In this document: piece by piece, positions 5,997 to 10,633 of the stretch | Position numbering within the stretch: the first letter of the stretch is position 1 | Layout: every line of letters starts with the position of its first letter | Source of the DNA: a bacterium (Candidatus Gribaldobacteria) CG10_big_fil_rev_8_21_14_0_10_37_21 | GTDB lineage: Bacteria > Patescibacteriota > Minisyncoccia > Minisyncoccales > CG1-02-41-26 | Direction of reading: 5' to 3' | Assembly (NCBI GenBank): GCA_002773495.1 | Contig: PFAX01000020.1 | Coordinates: 4,194 to 14,826, forward strand | Length of the DNA: 10,633 bases | Notes under the pieces: model-generated | What the model saw: only the letters and a program-made list of their open reading frames with translations | Databases searched by the model: none | What the model was told of the DNA's origin: nothing | Position numbers and translations under genes: made by a program

Positions 5997-6061
5997 ACAT
6001 TTTGGAGACGATCGTTTCCAAAATGTAAAAAATTGAACGATCGTTCAATTTTTTACATTTT
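5997..6061 (-). terminator. Tandem overlapping palindromes at the murJ stop, probable double terminator
   Basis: A perfect 42-bp palindrome (6020-6061) starts on the last base of the murJ stop codon and is centred on ACGATCGT. As RNA it gives a 19-bp stem with a GAUC loop. A second 30-bp palindrome (5997-6026, one mismatched pair) has the same ACGATCGT centre. The two share the 7-nt arm at 6020-6026, so their outer stems are mutually exclusive. A short TTTT follows the second hairpin on the minus strand. Termination of murJ before the lepA promoter is the simplest role. Confidence 0.65.
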
Positions 6062-7704
6062 TAAAAGTGAATTTTAAGGCAAATTAGAACGCGTGAGGGT
6101 TTAAAGCACTTAAATGCCCAGCCCAAAACAAGATAAACAACAAAGCTTAAAAACGATGACAGGCCTACCTGAAAAAACAAACCCAACACTTTATTGGTAT
6201 TGAAGAATAAATTAAAAAATCGCAAAGCAAAAAACAGGAAAACGCCCATCAATAAATTAGCCAGAATTAAACGGAACCATTTAGGAAAAACCAAAGGTAT
6301 TTTTAAACCCTTAATCTTTTTCTTTAAAAGTAAATAAAGCAAAAATGTTTGGAGAATGGTTGAGGTTGTCAAAGCAATGGGCAAGGCCAAAACAGCCACG
6401 CTTTTTAAATTTTGTAGCTTTAAAAAAGAAATTAAAAATTGAATAAAGAAGTTATCCCCTCTTAAAACACTAATAAGCCAAAAAGAAAGCCCCAAGTTAA
6501 GAACAATGCAAATAAGCGAAATAATAACTGGGGTTTTGGTGTTTTTTAAAGCGTAAAATACTCGAGATAAAAAAGGGATTAAACAAGAAGCGAAAATAGA
6601 AAAACACAAAATACCAACGCTAGCTGCAGTAAGCCTTGTTAAGTCCCAAGAAAAATAACCTTCCCCTAAGATTCGTGTGCCATATAAAAGCCGGACAATT
6701 TGTGCCCTTAATAAAAACATTAAAACAGATAAAGGCAAAGCAAAAAATAAAATATCAGAAAAGGTTTTTTTAAAACTCTTTAAAAAGTTTTCTTCTTCTT
6801 TTTGGGCAAAGCATTTAGAAAGCTGGGGGAAAACAGCCACCGCAAACGAAATGCCAATCAGGCCCATAGGCACCCCATAAATATCATTAGCAAAGCTAAA
6901 GGCCAAGATACTGCCTGCGGGCAATAAAGAAGCCAAACCAGTGATTATAAGCAAATTGAGATAATAACCAGCACTCCCGATAGCTCTGGGGATTGTCATT
7001 GTCAAGATTTTATACAAACCCTTTGATTTTAAATTAAAAACTGGCCTTAGTGTCATACCTGTTTTGAAAAATGAAGGCAGTTGAATCAACAAATGAGCCA
7101 CAGCGCCAGCCACCACCCCAAAAGCTAAACCCAATAACCCAAAACGTTTAGAAAAGAATAAAATGCCCGAGATGATGCCTAAGTTATAAAAAATGGGAGC
7201 TAATGAGTAAGCCAAAAAGAAATCAAAGTATTGCAAAACACTTGAAACAATGGCCGAGGCACCAAGAACAATCGGGCTTAAAAGCATCACTCGCATTAGG
7301 TCTGTTGTTTGTGCCTTTTGAAATATTGAAAACCCAGGAAAAGCTAAGTTAACAATTTTAGATGAAAAAATAAGCATCACAAACGAAAGCAACGAAAGCC
7401 CTAAAACAAAAGTAAAGAAAACATTTTGGGTTAGTTTCTTGGCCTCCTCTTTGTTTTCTTTAAAATAATGCGAAAACACTGGCAAGAAGGCAGCTGTTAT
7501 CCCGCCAGTAATTAAAATCCCGTAAACCAAATCAGGAATACGGAAGCTGGCTAAATAAACATCAACTTGTTCTGGGGGGAAGATATTGCCTAAAAAGTTA
7601 TTCCTTAAAATACCCAAAAAACGGCTGACAATAGTTGACAAGGCCAAAATTAAAGCGGCAAACGAAACGGTCTTAGTTTTTGAATGAAAAATCTTGTTTA
7701 ACAT
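6061..7704 (-). CDS. murJ: Lipid II flippase MurJ (MviN family)
   Basis: MurJ flips lipid II, the peptidoglycan precursor, from the inner to the outer face of the cytoplasmic membrane. The 547-aa product is strongly hydrophobic, with about 14 membrane segments, the usual MurJ number. The N-terminus has the family pattern SFAALILALSTIVSRFLGIL, then RNN. Arg28 and Arg34 line up with the essential cavity arginines Arg18 and Arg24 of E. coli MurJ. The first cytoplasmic turn reads FRIPDLVYGILITGGITAAF, close to the conserved FxxPNLLRRxFAEGAFxxAF region. ATG at 7702-7704 follows AAAGG by 5 nt. A promoter lies about 100 nt upstream and a tandem hairpin directly follows the stop, suggesting a single-gene unit. 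Wzx-type flippases are the main alternative but lack this N-terminal pattern. Confidence 0.95.
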   Translation of the reverse strand: MLNKIFHSKTKTVSFAALILALSTIVSRFLGILRNNFLGNIFPPEQVDVYLASFRIPDLVYGILITGGITAAFLPVFSHYFKENKEEAKKLTQNVFFTFVLGLSLLSFVMLIFSSKIVNLAFPGFSIFQKAQTTDLMRVMLLSPIVLGASAIVSSVLQYFDFFLAYSLAPIFYNLGIISGILFFSKRFGLLGLAFGVVAGAVAHLLIQLPSFFKTGMTLRPVFNLKSKGLYKILTMTIPRAIGSAGYYLNLLIITGLASLLPAGSILAFSFANDIYGVPMGLIGISFAVAVFPQLSKCFAQKEEENFLKSFKKTFSDILFFALPLSVLMFLLRAQIVRLLYGTRILGEGYFSWDLTRLTAASVGILCFSIFASCLIPFLSRVFYALKNTKTPVIISLICIVLNLGLSFWLISVLRGDNFFIQFLISFLKLQNLKSVAVLALPIALTTSTILQTFLLYLLLKKKIKGLKIPLVFPKWFRLILANLLMGVFLFFALRFFNLFFNTNKVLGLFFQVGLSSFLSFVVYLVLGWAFKCFKPSRVLICLKIHF

Positions 7705-7768
7705 CTAACCTTTAACTATATTTATTTAGTGTGATCGCACGGGATGTGTGAGGTTTTATTTTTGAGGT

Positions 7769-7789
7769 GAACTTGACTTAGACAAGTTC
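7769..7789 (-). other. Stem-loop at the start of the murJ leader
   Basis: GAACTTG (7769-7775) and CAAGTTC (7783-7789) form a perfect 7-bp stem around a 7-nt loop, flanked by GGT/ACC that could add three pairs across a 2-nt bulge. It lies at about +1 to +22 of the transcript predicted from the promoter at 7797-7824. It could stabilise the mRNA or be a protein-binding site. Confidence 0.45.
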
Positions 7790-7796
7790 ATACCCT

Positions 7797-7824
7797 ATTT
7801 TACCTTTATTCGCCCAAAAGTCAA
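7797..7824 (-). promoter_or_regulatory. Sigma70-type promoter for murJ
   Basis: Minus strand TTGACT (7819-7824), 16-nt spacer, TAAAAT (7797-7802). Each hexamer has five of six consensus bases. The expected start is near 7790, giving a leader of about 86 nt to the murJ ATG. Confidence 0.65.
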
Positions 7825-7859
7825 AACCCCCGCAACAAGTGGTCTTTTATCAAATTATT

Positions 7860-8208
7860 TTATCGATAAATATCTTTACGATGTCCTACCCTAATCAACT
7901 TAATTGAGAATTCATTTAAAATACGCCCGGGGAATTTTTTAACGGTTTAGCGCTCCGCTTCGCTACGATGCTAAACCTAAAATTCCCGTTGAAAGGCGAG
8001 CAGTCGCCTTTCAACCCCGCCAGTCGCGGGTAATCCTAAAAGAATAAAAACCAGCTAATTGCCCGGTAAGCGGTTTAGTATGCAAAACAGAATGAAACGG
8101 GTTTTGTTCAAGTGTTCCGATTTGTTTCGCTAATTTATTATGGACATTTACAGGCAATTTTTTAGCTGTTTTCAAAAAATCGCTTGTATAGACAATTTCA
8201 AGAGGCAT
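7860..8208 (-). pseudogene. RelE/YafQ-type toxin gene interrupted by a palindromic insertion
   Basis: The family toxin is an mRNA-cleaving ribosome-dependent endonuclease of about 85-95 aa. Residues 1-64 (ATG at 8206-8208) are intact: MPLEIVYTSDFLKTAKKLP... through FYSFRITRDWR, the conserved core. One codon later a TGA (8011-8013) stops translation at 65 aa. The missing C-terminus is present downstream in another register: 7925-7860 encodes RILNEFS then IKLIRVGHRKDIYR and TAA, the typical RelE/YafQ ending that carries the catalytic His region. The 91 nt between (7926-8016) are two hairpins. The truncated protein should lack activity. The antitoxin stop is 4 nt upstream of this ATG, the normal antitoxin-first operon order. 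Alternatives such as slippage across the insert look unlikely, since the insert carries its own stop. Confidence 0.85.
7926..8016. mobile_element. Two-hairpin palindromic insertion in the toxin gene
   Basis: Hairpin A is perfect: GTTGAAAGGCGA (7988-7999), loop GCAG, TCGCCTTTCAAC (8004-8015). Hairpin B pairs GGGAATTTT (7930-7938) with AAAATTCCC (7979-7987) and GGTTTAGC (7944-7951) with GCTAAACC (7970-7977), with a 5-nt/1-nt bulge and an 18-nt loop. CCCG occurs at both borders (7926-7929 and 8016-8019). Back-to-back hairpins with no coding capacity fit a small non-autonomous element such as a REP/BIME or IS200/IS605-derived element. Exact ends are unclear: removing 86 nt plus one CCCG leaves the toxin one base out of frame, so boundary choice or a later indel must be invoked. 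Confidence 0.75.
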
Positions 8209-8212
8209 ATTT

Positions 8213-8425
8213 TTAAGAACGCAATTTTTTCAGAAAGTCCGTCCTCTTAAAAACAAACACTTTTTCGTCTTTGGATGAGCTTAAAATTTCTTTGACAAAC
8301 TCAGGCCGATACTCGCCTTCCTCGTCTCTGCCAACCGTGCCCACCACAAAAGACCGCAAAACCGCGGTTTCTCTTTTTAGCTCTAAAATACTATTATTAA
8401 TTTTTTCTAAAATTGCTTGGGTCAT
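8213..8425 (-). CDS. Antitoxin of a RelE/YafQ-type toxin-antitoxin pair
   Basis: A 70-aa protein directly upstream of the toxin, with a 4-nt gap. Its role, by position and style, is to bind and neutralise the toxin and to repress the operon. It begins MTQAILEKINNSILELKRE, an amphipathic helix, continues with RSFVVGTVGRDEEGEYRPEFVKEIL and ends in a basic FVFKRTDFLKKLRS. The EGEY(K/R)PEFV pattern is one I associate with antitoxins beside RelE-like toxins in CPR genomes. No ribbon-helix-helix or AbrB motif is obvious, so the DNA-binding class is not assigned. The frame is intact although its toxin is broken, so it may be a leftover or act against related toxins elsewhere. A promoter sits so close that the mRNA would be almost leaderless. 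Confidence 0.75.
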   Translation of the reverse strand: MTQAILEKINNSILELKRETAVLRSFVVGTVGRDEEGEYRPEFVKEILSSSKDEKVFVFKRTDFLKKLRS

Positions 8426-8434
8426 ATTACTTTT

Positions 8435-8464
8435 ATTCTATCACCCCTTCCCCGCCAAAGTCAA
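8435..8464 (-). promoter_or_regulatory. Promoter of the toxin-antitoxin operon
   Basis: Minus strand TTGACT (8459-8464), 18-nt spacer, TAGAAT (8435-8440). Both hexamers have five of six consensus bases. The expected start is near 8428, only a few bases before the antitoxin ATG at 8425, so the message would be nearly leaderless, consistent with the lack of a Shine-Dalgarno site. Confidence 0.6.
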
Positions 8465-8480
8465 GCGATTAGCCCTTCGC

Positions 8481-8520
8481 AATAAAAAGCCCGCCTCGTT
8501 TCTACTGAAACTCGGCAGGC
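8481..8520 (-). terminator. Intrinsic terminator of the 144-aa gene
   Basis: On the minus strand GCCTGCC-GA-GTTTC, loop AGTA, GAAAC-GA-GGCGGGC forms a long stem with a tandem G-A/G-A internal pair and one G-U pair, followed by TTTTTATT (8481-8488). The G-U pair becomes a C-A mismatch on the plus strand, so the structure favours the minus direction. It ends the unit starting at 9094, about 140 nt after its stop codon. Confidence 0.8.
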
Positions 8521-8659
8521 ATATTCACAACCCATTCTTAATTTTCCATCTTCGGCCCGACAAACAGTTTGCCAAGCCGAGAGTTGGCAAGTCGTTGCGG
8601 AGTATTGACTTGTCAACTAATTTTTTTCTGTAAGCCAGTGCACAGGGCGCTGACTATAT
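8521..8659 (-). other. 3' untranslated stretch with an inverted repeat
   Basis: No credible gene. TTGCCAA (8569-8575) and TTGGCAA (8584-8590) form a 7-bp stem with an 8-nt loop. TTGAC-TT-GTCAA (8604-8615) is a second short palindrome. It is GC-richer than most of the window, like the gene upstream. It lies between the 144-aa gene and its terminator. Confidence 0.4.
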
Positions 8660-9094
8660 CTATAACGGCATTCTTTCACAGTTCACCTCGTAATCGTAAT
8701 GGCCGTGCAACAAATATTGCACTACCCACCCATTTGGCGCAAGCACCAAACAGGGGCAGGTTCCCCTTGCCTGCACTCTTTTATTTTCATCATCTACACT
8801 TATCAGCCCTCCCTTGTCGCAAATTCCTAAGTAATTATCCGGATGTTGCTTCATTGCGCCCACTGCAAAATCACTGTAAATATCAAAATCCTTCTGCAGG
8901 CGAAAAGTCCCCCTTATAATAAAACGCGCTGGACCACTCTGCAAAAAATCTACAACTACACCGCCAGTATCGCCCAACAGCTCAATAAGCGTGAAACGTA
9001 TTTCTCTTTCGCGAGTCGGAAGGTCACGCATCTCTTCGTTAGGGTCAAATTCTAACACAACTACTTCATTTGGGTCATAATACTTTTCCGCCAT
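8660..9094 (-). CDS. Unrecognised 144-aa soluble protein
   Basis: I do not recognise a family. The product begins MAEKYYDPNEVVVLEFDPNE, is acidic and lysine-poor, has no membrane segment or signal peptide, and alternates short hydrophobic strands with charged turns. This suggests a compact alpha-beta or beta-rich cytoplasmic domain. DPNE occurs twice near the N-terminus. Four cysteines are in GICDKGG, GTCPC and VNCERM; three of them fall in the C-terminal 40 residues, where a CxC pair is notable but no known metal motif is complete. ATG at 9092-9094 has a full GGAGGAG site 6 nt upstream, the best in the window, and a consensus promoter. Base composition is visibly GC-richer than its neighbours, hinting at acquisition. 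It is not part of the toxin-antitoxin unit, as a terminator and new promoter separate them. Confidence 0.75.
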   Translation of the reverse strand: MAEKYYDPNEVVVLEFDPNEEMRDLPTREREIRFTLIELLGDTGGVVVDFLQSGPARFIIRGTFRLQKDFDIYSDFAVGAMKQHPDNYLGICDKGGLISVDDENKRVQARGTCPCLVLAPNGWVVQYLLHGHYDYEVNCERMPL

Positions 9095-9158
9095 TATTCA
9101 CTCCTCCTGTTTTTGCTTTTATTATTATCTATTGTTAAATGTATAATGTTCTGCCTGA

Positions 9159-9187
9159 ATTATAGTATATTGGTTTTAATTTGTCAA
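9159..9187 (-). promoter_or_regulatory. Consensus sigma70 promoter of the 144-aa gene
   Basis: Minus strand TTGACA (9182-9187), 17-nt spacer, TATAAT (9159-9164): a perfect match at both hexamers with optimal spacing. The expected start is near 9152, giving a leader of about 58 nt that includes the GGAGGAG ribosome site (9101-9107). Confidence 0.85.
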
Positions 9188-9191
9188 CAGG

Positions 9192-9221
9192 TAGCCACGA
9201 TTTTTGGTCAATTTTTGGCTA
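9192..9221. other. Inverted repeat between the divergent promoters
   Basis: TAGCCA (9192-9197) and TGGCTA (9216-9221) are inverted around 18 nt that contain ATTTTTGG; a second ATTTTTGG ends in the right arm. It lies directly upstream of the minus-strand -35 box and could bind a regulator controlling the 144-aa gene or the regulator itself. The arms are only 6 bp, so chance is possible. Confidence 0.3.
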
Positions 9222-9268
9222 TTTTTACAGGATAAAATGGCTTGTTGATAAAGCAGTGTGGAAAGCTA

Positions 9269-9302
9269 TTGACACAGCGTTTTAATTTTGCTATGATAGC
9301 AA
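9269..9302 (+). promoter_or_regulatory. Promoter of the TrmB-family gene with an inverted repeat over the -10 box
   Basis: TTGACA (9269-9274), 17-nt spacer, TATGAT (9292-9297). TTGCTA (9288-9293) and TAGCAA (9297-9302) are perfect inverted arms around TGA, covering the -10 box. This is a natural operator position, so autoregulation by the encoded regulator is a reasonable inference. Expected start near 9304, about 75 nt before the ATG. Confidence 0.7.
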
Positions 9303-9319
9303 TAGGTATCTCAACTACG

Positions 9320-9347
9320 AGATCCTTCGCCTGCTGGCTCAGGATGA
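9320..9347. repeat. GATCCTTCG...AGGATGAC-type palindromic repeat in the regulator leader
   Basis: ATCCT (9322-9326) pairs with AGGAT (9341-9345). Inside, GCC (9329-9331) pairs with GGC (9336-9338) around loop TGCT, with a symmetric TC/TC internal loop. The GAGATCCTTCG...CTCAGGATGAC pattern is familiar as a dispersed short repeat in many bacterial genomes. AGGATGAC recurs at 9363-9370 just before the start codon. Confidence 0.6.
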
Positions 9348-9378
9348 CAAGGAATTATCGTTAGGATGACAATTTTAT

Positions 9379-10140
9379 ATGTTAAACAAAAAACAACTTA
9401 CAAGCATCGGGTTCAGCGACAAACAGGCAGTGGTTTATTTGGCATTGCTGGAGTTGGGGCCGTCAGCGGTCAGTGAAATATCAAGACGGGCTGGCATAAA
9501 CCGCACCACTGGCTATGATATTTTAGAAATGCTGGTTTCTGAAGGCCTGGTGTCCCCTCTTGGCAAAAGCAAGAAGCAAAAATATGTGGCTGAAAACCCA
9601 GAAAAAATTGTGGGGTTTGCCGAAAACCAGATCAAGAAAGCTCAAGCCATATTACTTGAAGCCAAAAAATTAGCGCCGGAATTAAAATCAATTTACCGAA
9701 AAAAAGAAAGACCAATTGTTAAGTTTTATGAGGGAAAAGAAGGCATTAAACAGGTGTTTGAGGACACATTAACCGCCAAAAGCGAGATCGTTGGTTACGC
9801 TTGCGCTGAACCAATGCAAAAATCAATACCGGAGTTTTACTTTGAATACCTGCCCCAAAGAATTGCCAAAGGCATTAAAGCGCGAGGTATAATGCCTGAT
9901 ACGTCTTTTATGCACAAAATTGTTAAAAACGATAGAAAAGAACTGCGGCAAAGCCGGCTGGTAGCCAAAGAAAAACTTGACTTAGAAATTGAAATTAATA
10001 TCTACGACAACAAGGTGATGATGGTGTCTTGGGCGGAAAACTTGGGCATTTTAATTGAAAGCGAAAAAATAGCCAAAGCCCAAAAGCAGATTTTTGAACT
10101 GGCGTGGCAAGCTACTGGGATAATAAAGCAAAAAACTTGA
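9379..10140 (+). CDS. TrmB-family transcriptional regulator
   Basis: A 253-aa DNA-binding regulator of the TrmB family, known mainly from archaeal sugar regulation and widespread in CPR bacteria. Residues about 8-72 form a winged helix-turn-helix: FSDKQAVVYLALLELGPSAV, EISRRAGINRTTGYDILEML (recognition helix) and GLVSPLGKSKKQKY (wing). A helical linker (about 75-108) probably dimerises. The C-terminal half starts PIVKFYEGKEGIKQVFEDTL, the typical bacterial TrmB effector domain opening. The ligand cannot be told. ATG at 9379-9381 has AGGA 12 nt upstream, rather far. An inverted repeat over its promoter suggests autoregulation. It is divergent from the 144-aa gene and followed by two tiny membrane proteins that may be under its control; that is inference from position only. 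Confidence 0.88.
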   Translation: MLNKKQLTSIGFSDKQAVVYLALLELGPSAVSEISRRAGINRTTGYDILEMLVSEGLVSPLGKSKKQKYVAENPEKIVGFAENQIKKAQAILLEAKKLAPELKSIYRKKERPIVKFYEGKEGIKQVFEDTLTAKSEIVGYACAEPMQKSIPEFYFEYLPQRIAKGIKARGIMPDTSFMHKIVKNDRKELRQSRLVAKEKLDLEIEINIYDNKVMMVSWAENLGILIESEKIAKAQKQIFELAWQATGIIKQKT

Positions 10141-10165
10141 CTTTTGGCAGACATAGAATTAAAAT
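10137..10165 (+). promoter_or_regulatory. Promoter of the two small membrane proteins
   Basis: TTGACT (10137-10142), overlapping the stop codon of the regulator, a 17-nt spacer, and TAAAAT (10160-10165). Both hexamers have five of six consensus bases. Expected start near 10172, about 12 nt before the first ATG, so the leader would be very short. Confidence 0.6.
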
Positions 10166-10183
10166 ACAGGAAAGGTTGAAAAT

Positions 10184-10369
10184 ATGCTGTCAAAAGAACA
10201 AACAAAAGCAATTTCAGAAATATCCGCCAATGTCGGGCATATCTTTTTTGGTTCTGTGGCTTTGCCATTTTGGCTAAAACCACAAGGGCTGTCAGGTATC
10301 CTTATGGTTTTTACCGGACTATTCATTGCTATTTGTTTTTGGGTAGCAAGTATAAAATTAATAAAATAA
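10184..10369 (+). CDS. 61-aa membrane protein with two predicted helices
   Basis: I do not recognise a named family. The product starts MLSKEQTKAISEISANVGHI, a polar amphipathic stretch, followed by two hydrophobic segments (about 18-33 and 38-58) separated by a short KPQG turn, ending IKLIK. A two-helix hairpin in the cytoplasmic membrane with both ends inside is the simplest topology. AGGAAAGG (10168-10175) precedes ATG 10184-10186 at good distance, which supports the start. It is followed after 6 nt by a second small membrane frame, so the two are probably co-translated and may form one complex. No catalytic residues are visible. Confidence 0.7.
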   Translation: MLSKEQTKAISEISANVGHIFFGSVALPFWLKPQGLSGILMVFTGLFIAICFWVASIKLIK

Positions 10370-10375
10370 AAACAT

Positions 10376-10507
10376 ATGGGATTAGAAATATTTTACCTTA
10401 TCGGGGCTATTATGGCACTTGCCACCTCTATCCTAACCTACACCATAGTCAAAGATAGAAAGGATTCTTGCGAAAATTGTCGCGATGTTGGGCATCATAA
10501 TAAATAA
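10376..10507 (+). CDS. 43-aa single-pass membrane protein with a CxxC and His-His tail
   Basis: ATG 10376-10378 to TAA 10505-10507 encodes 43 residues beginning MGLEIFYLIGAIMALATSIL. One membrane helix (about 5-24) is followed by a charged, probably cytoplasmic tail: VKDRKDSCENCRDVGHHNK. The CxxC at residues 32-35 and two histidines at 40-41 could bind a metal such as zinc, or the cysteines could be redox active; this is inference. It begins 6 nt after the preceding 61-aa frame, which argues for coupling, since it has no clear ribosome site. It is too short for many gene callers. The function is unknown. Confidence 0.65.
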   Translation: MGLEIFYLIGAIMALATSILTYTIVKDRKDSCENCRDVGHHNK

Positions 10508-10528
10508 TAAGCCGAGCTTCAGAAAAAC

Positions 10529-10560
10529 AAAAAACTCCACCTTAAAAAGCGGAGTTTTTT
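10529..10560 (-). terminator. Intrinsic terminator of the RNase P RNA gene
   Basis: On the minus strand AAAAAACTCCGC and GTGGAGTTTTTT pair around an 8-nt loop, and T-rich GTTTTTCT follows. One pair is G-U in the minus transcript but an A-C mismatch in the plus transcript, so it primarily serves rnpB. It could also stop the convergent small-protein transcript with lower efficiency. Confidence 0.85.
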
Positions 10561-10565
10561 GGTGT

Positions 10566-10633
10566 TCAACTGAGCAGTAAGCCGAATTCTGTTTTGGGCA
10601 ATCATTTATCTAGCCCGCAAGTTGCCTTGCGGG
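10566..10633 (-). ncRNA. rnpB: RNase P RNA, 3' end (gene continues beyond the window)
   Basis: RNase P RNA is the catalytic subunit that removes 5' leaders from tRNA precursors. On the minus strand the window enters at a hairpin with an 8-bp stem, CCCGCAAG/CTTGCGGG, and a GCAA (GNRA) loop (10614-10633), in the position of P18. Next comes CTAGATAAATGATTGCC, matching the conserved AGAxxAAUGA joining region. Then comes ACAGAATTCGGCTTA, matching the universal ACAGAACCCGGCUUA that contains the 3' strand of P4. The last bases, CTGCTCAGTTGAA, would be the 3' strand of P1. An intrinsic terminator follows. The exact 3' end is estimated. Most of the RNA, including its promoter, lies outside. Confidence 0.93.

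Noticed and set aside
7731..7743. CRP-like half site TGTGATCGCAC upstream of murJ
   Set aside because: Only one half matches and the symmetric TCACA half is missing; CPR bacteria generally lack cAMP-CRP regulation.
8271..8919. Plus-strand frames of 120 and 116 aa opposite the antitoxin and the 144-aa gene
   Set aside because: They overlap minus-strand genes with clear promoters, a ribosome site and a terminator; their products look like random low-complexity translations.
10270..10458. 62-aa plus-strand frame overlapping the two small membrane proteins
   Set aside because: It is basic and non-hydrophobic, in a different frame from the two better supported frames, and without a ribosome site.

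Overview
The window reads as a chromosomal segment from a small-genome, AT-rich bacterium of the Candidate Phyla Radiation (Patescibacteria, Parcubacteria/Microgenomates-like). This assignment is an inference. It rests on the protein style, on tRNAs without an encoded CCA end, on weak Shine-Dalgarno sites before most genes, and on the abundance of short palindromic repeats in intergenic and even coding DNA. UGA acts as a stop: there is a release factor 2 gene (prfB) whose own +1 frameshift site contains an in-frame UGA. That argues against the UGA-recoded Gracilibacteria/Absconditabacteria.

Bases 1-9094 are all transcribed on the minus strand. Read in that direction the order is: an unrecognised 144-aa protein with its own strong promoter and terminator; a RelE/YafQ-type toxin-antitoxin pair whose toxin gene is split by a palindromic insertion; murJ (lipid II flippase); lepA (EF-4); a 30-aa membrane miniprotein not predicted by length-limited gene calling; an FtsB/DivIC-like division protein; tRNA-Gly(CCC); tRNA-Thr(CGT); prfB with a programmed +1 frameshift; ftsE; ftsX. 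Envelope growth and division (murJ, FtsB-like, ftsEX) is interleaved with translation (lepA, tRNAs, prfB). The prfB-ftsE-ftsX order is also known from Gram-positive bacteria.

Bases 9095-9378 are a divergent intergenic region with two near-consensus sigma70 promoters back to back. To the right, on the plus strand, lie a TrmB-family regulator and two tiny membrane proteins with their own promoter. The second, 43 aa, carries a CxxC plus His-His tail. The window closes with the 3' end of the RNase P RNA gene on the minus strand, followed by its terminator.

The most notable layer is the non-coding one. A two-hairpin element of roughly 82-91 nt has destroyed the toxin C-terminus. Three palindromes centred on ACGATCGT lie in gaps between genes, one of them a perfect 42-bp palindrome at the murJ stop codon. 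A 39-bp inverted repeat overlaps the presumed lepA promoter. Two low-complexity repeat tracts are translated in frame inside LepA. Two further repeat blocks sit between prfB/ftsE and ftsE/ftsX. No CRISPR array, rRNA, transposase or integrase is visible.
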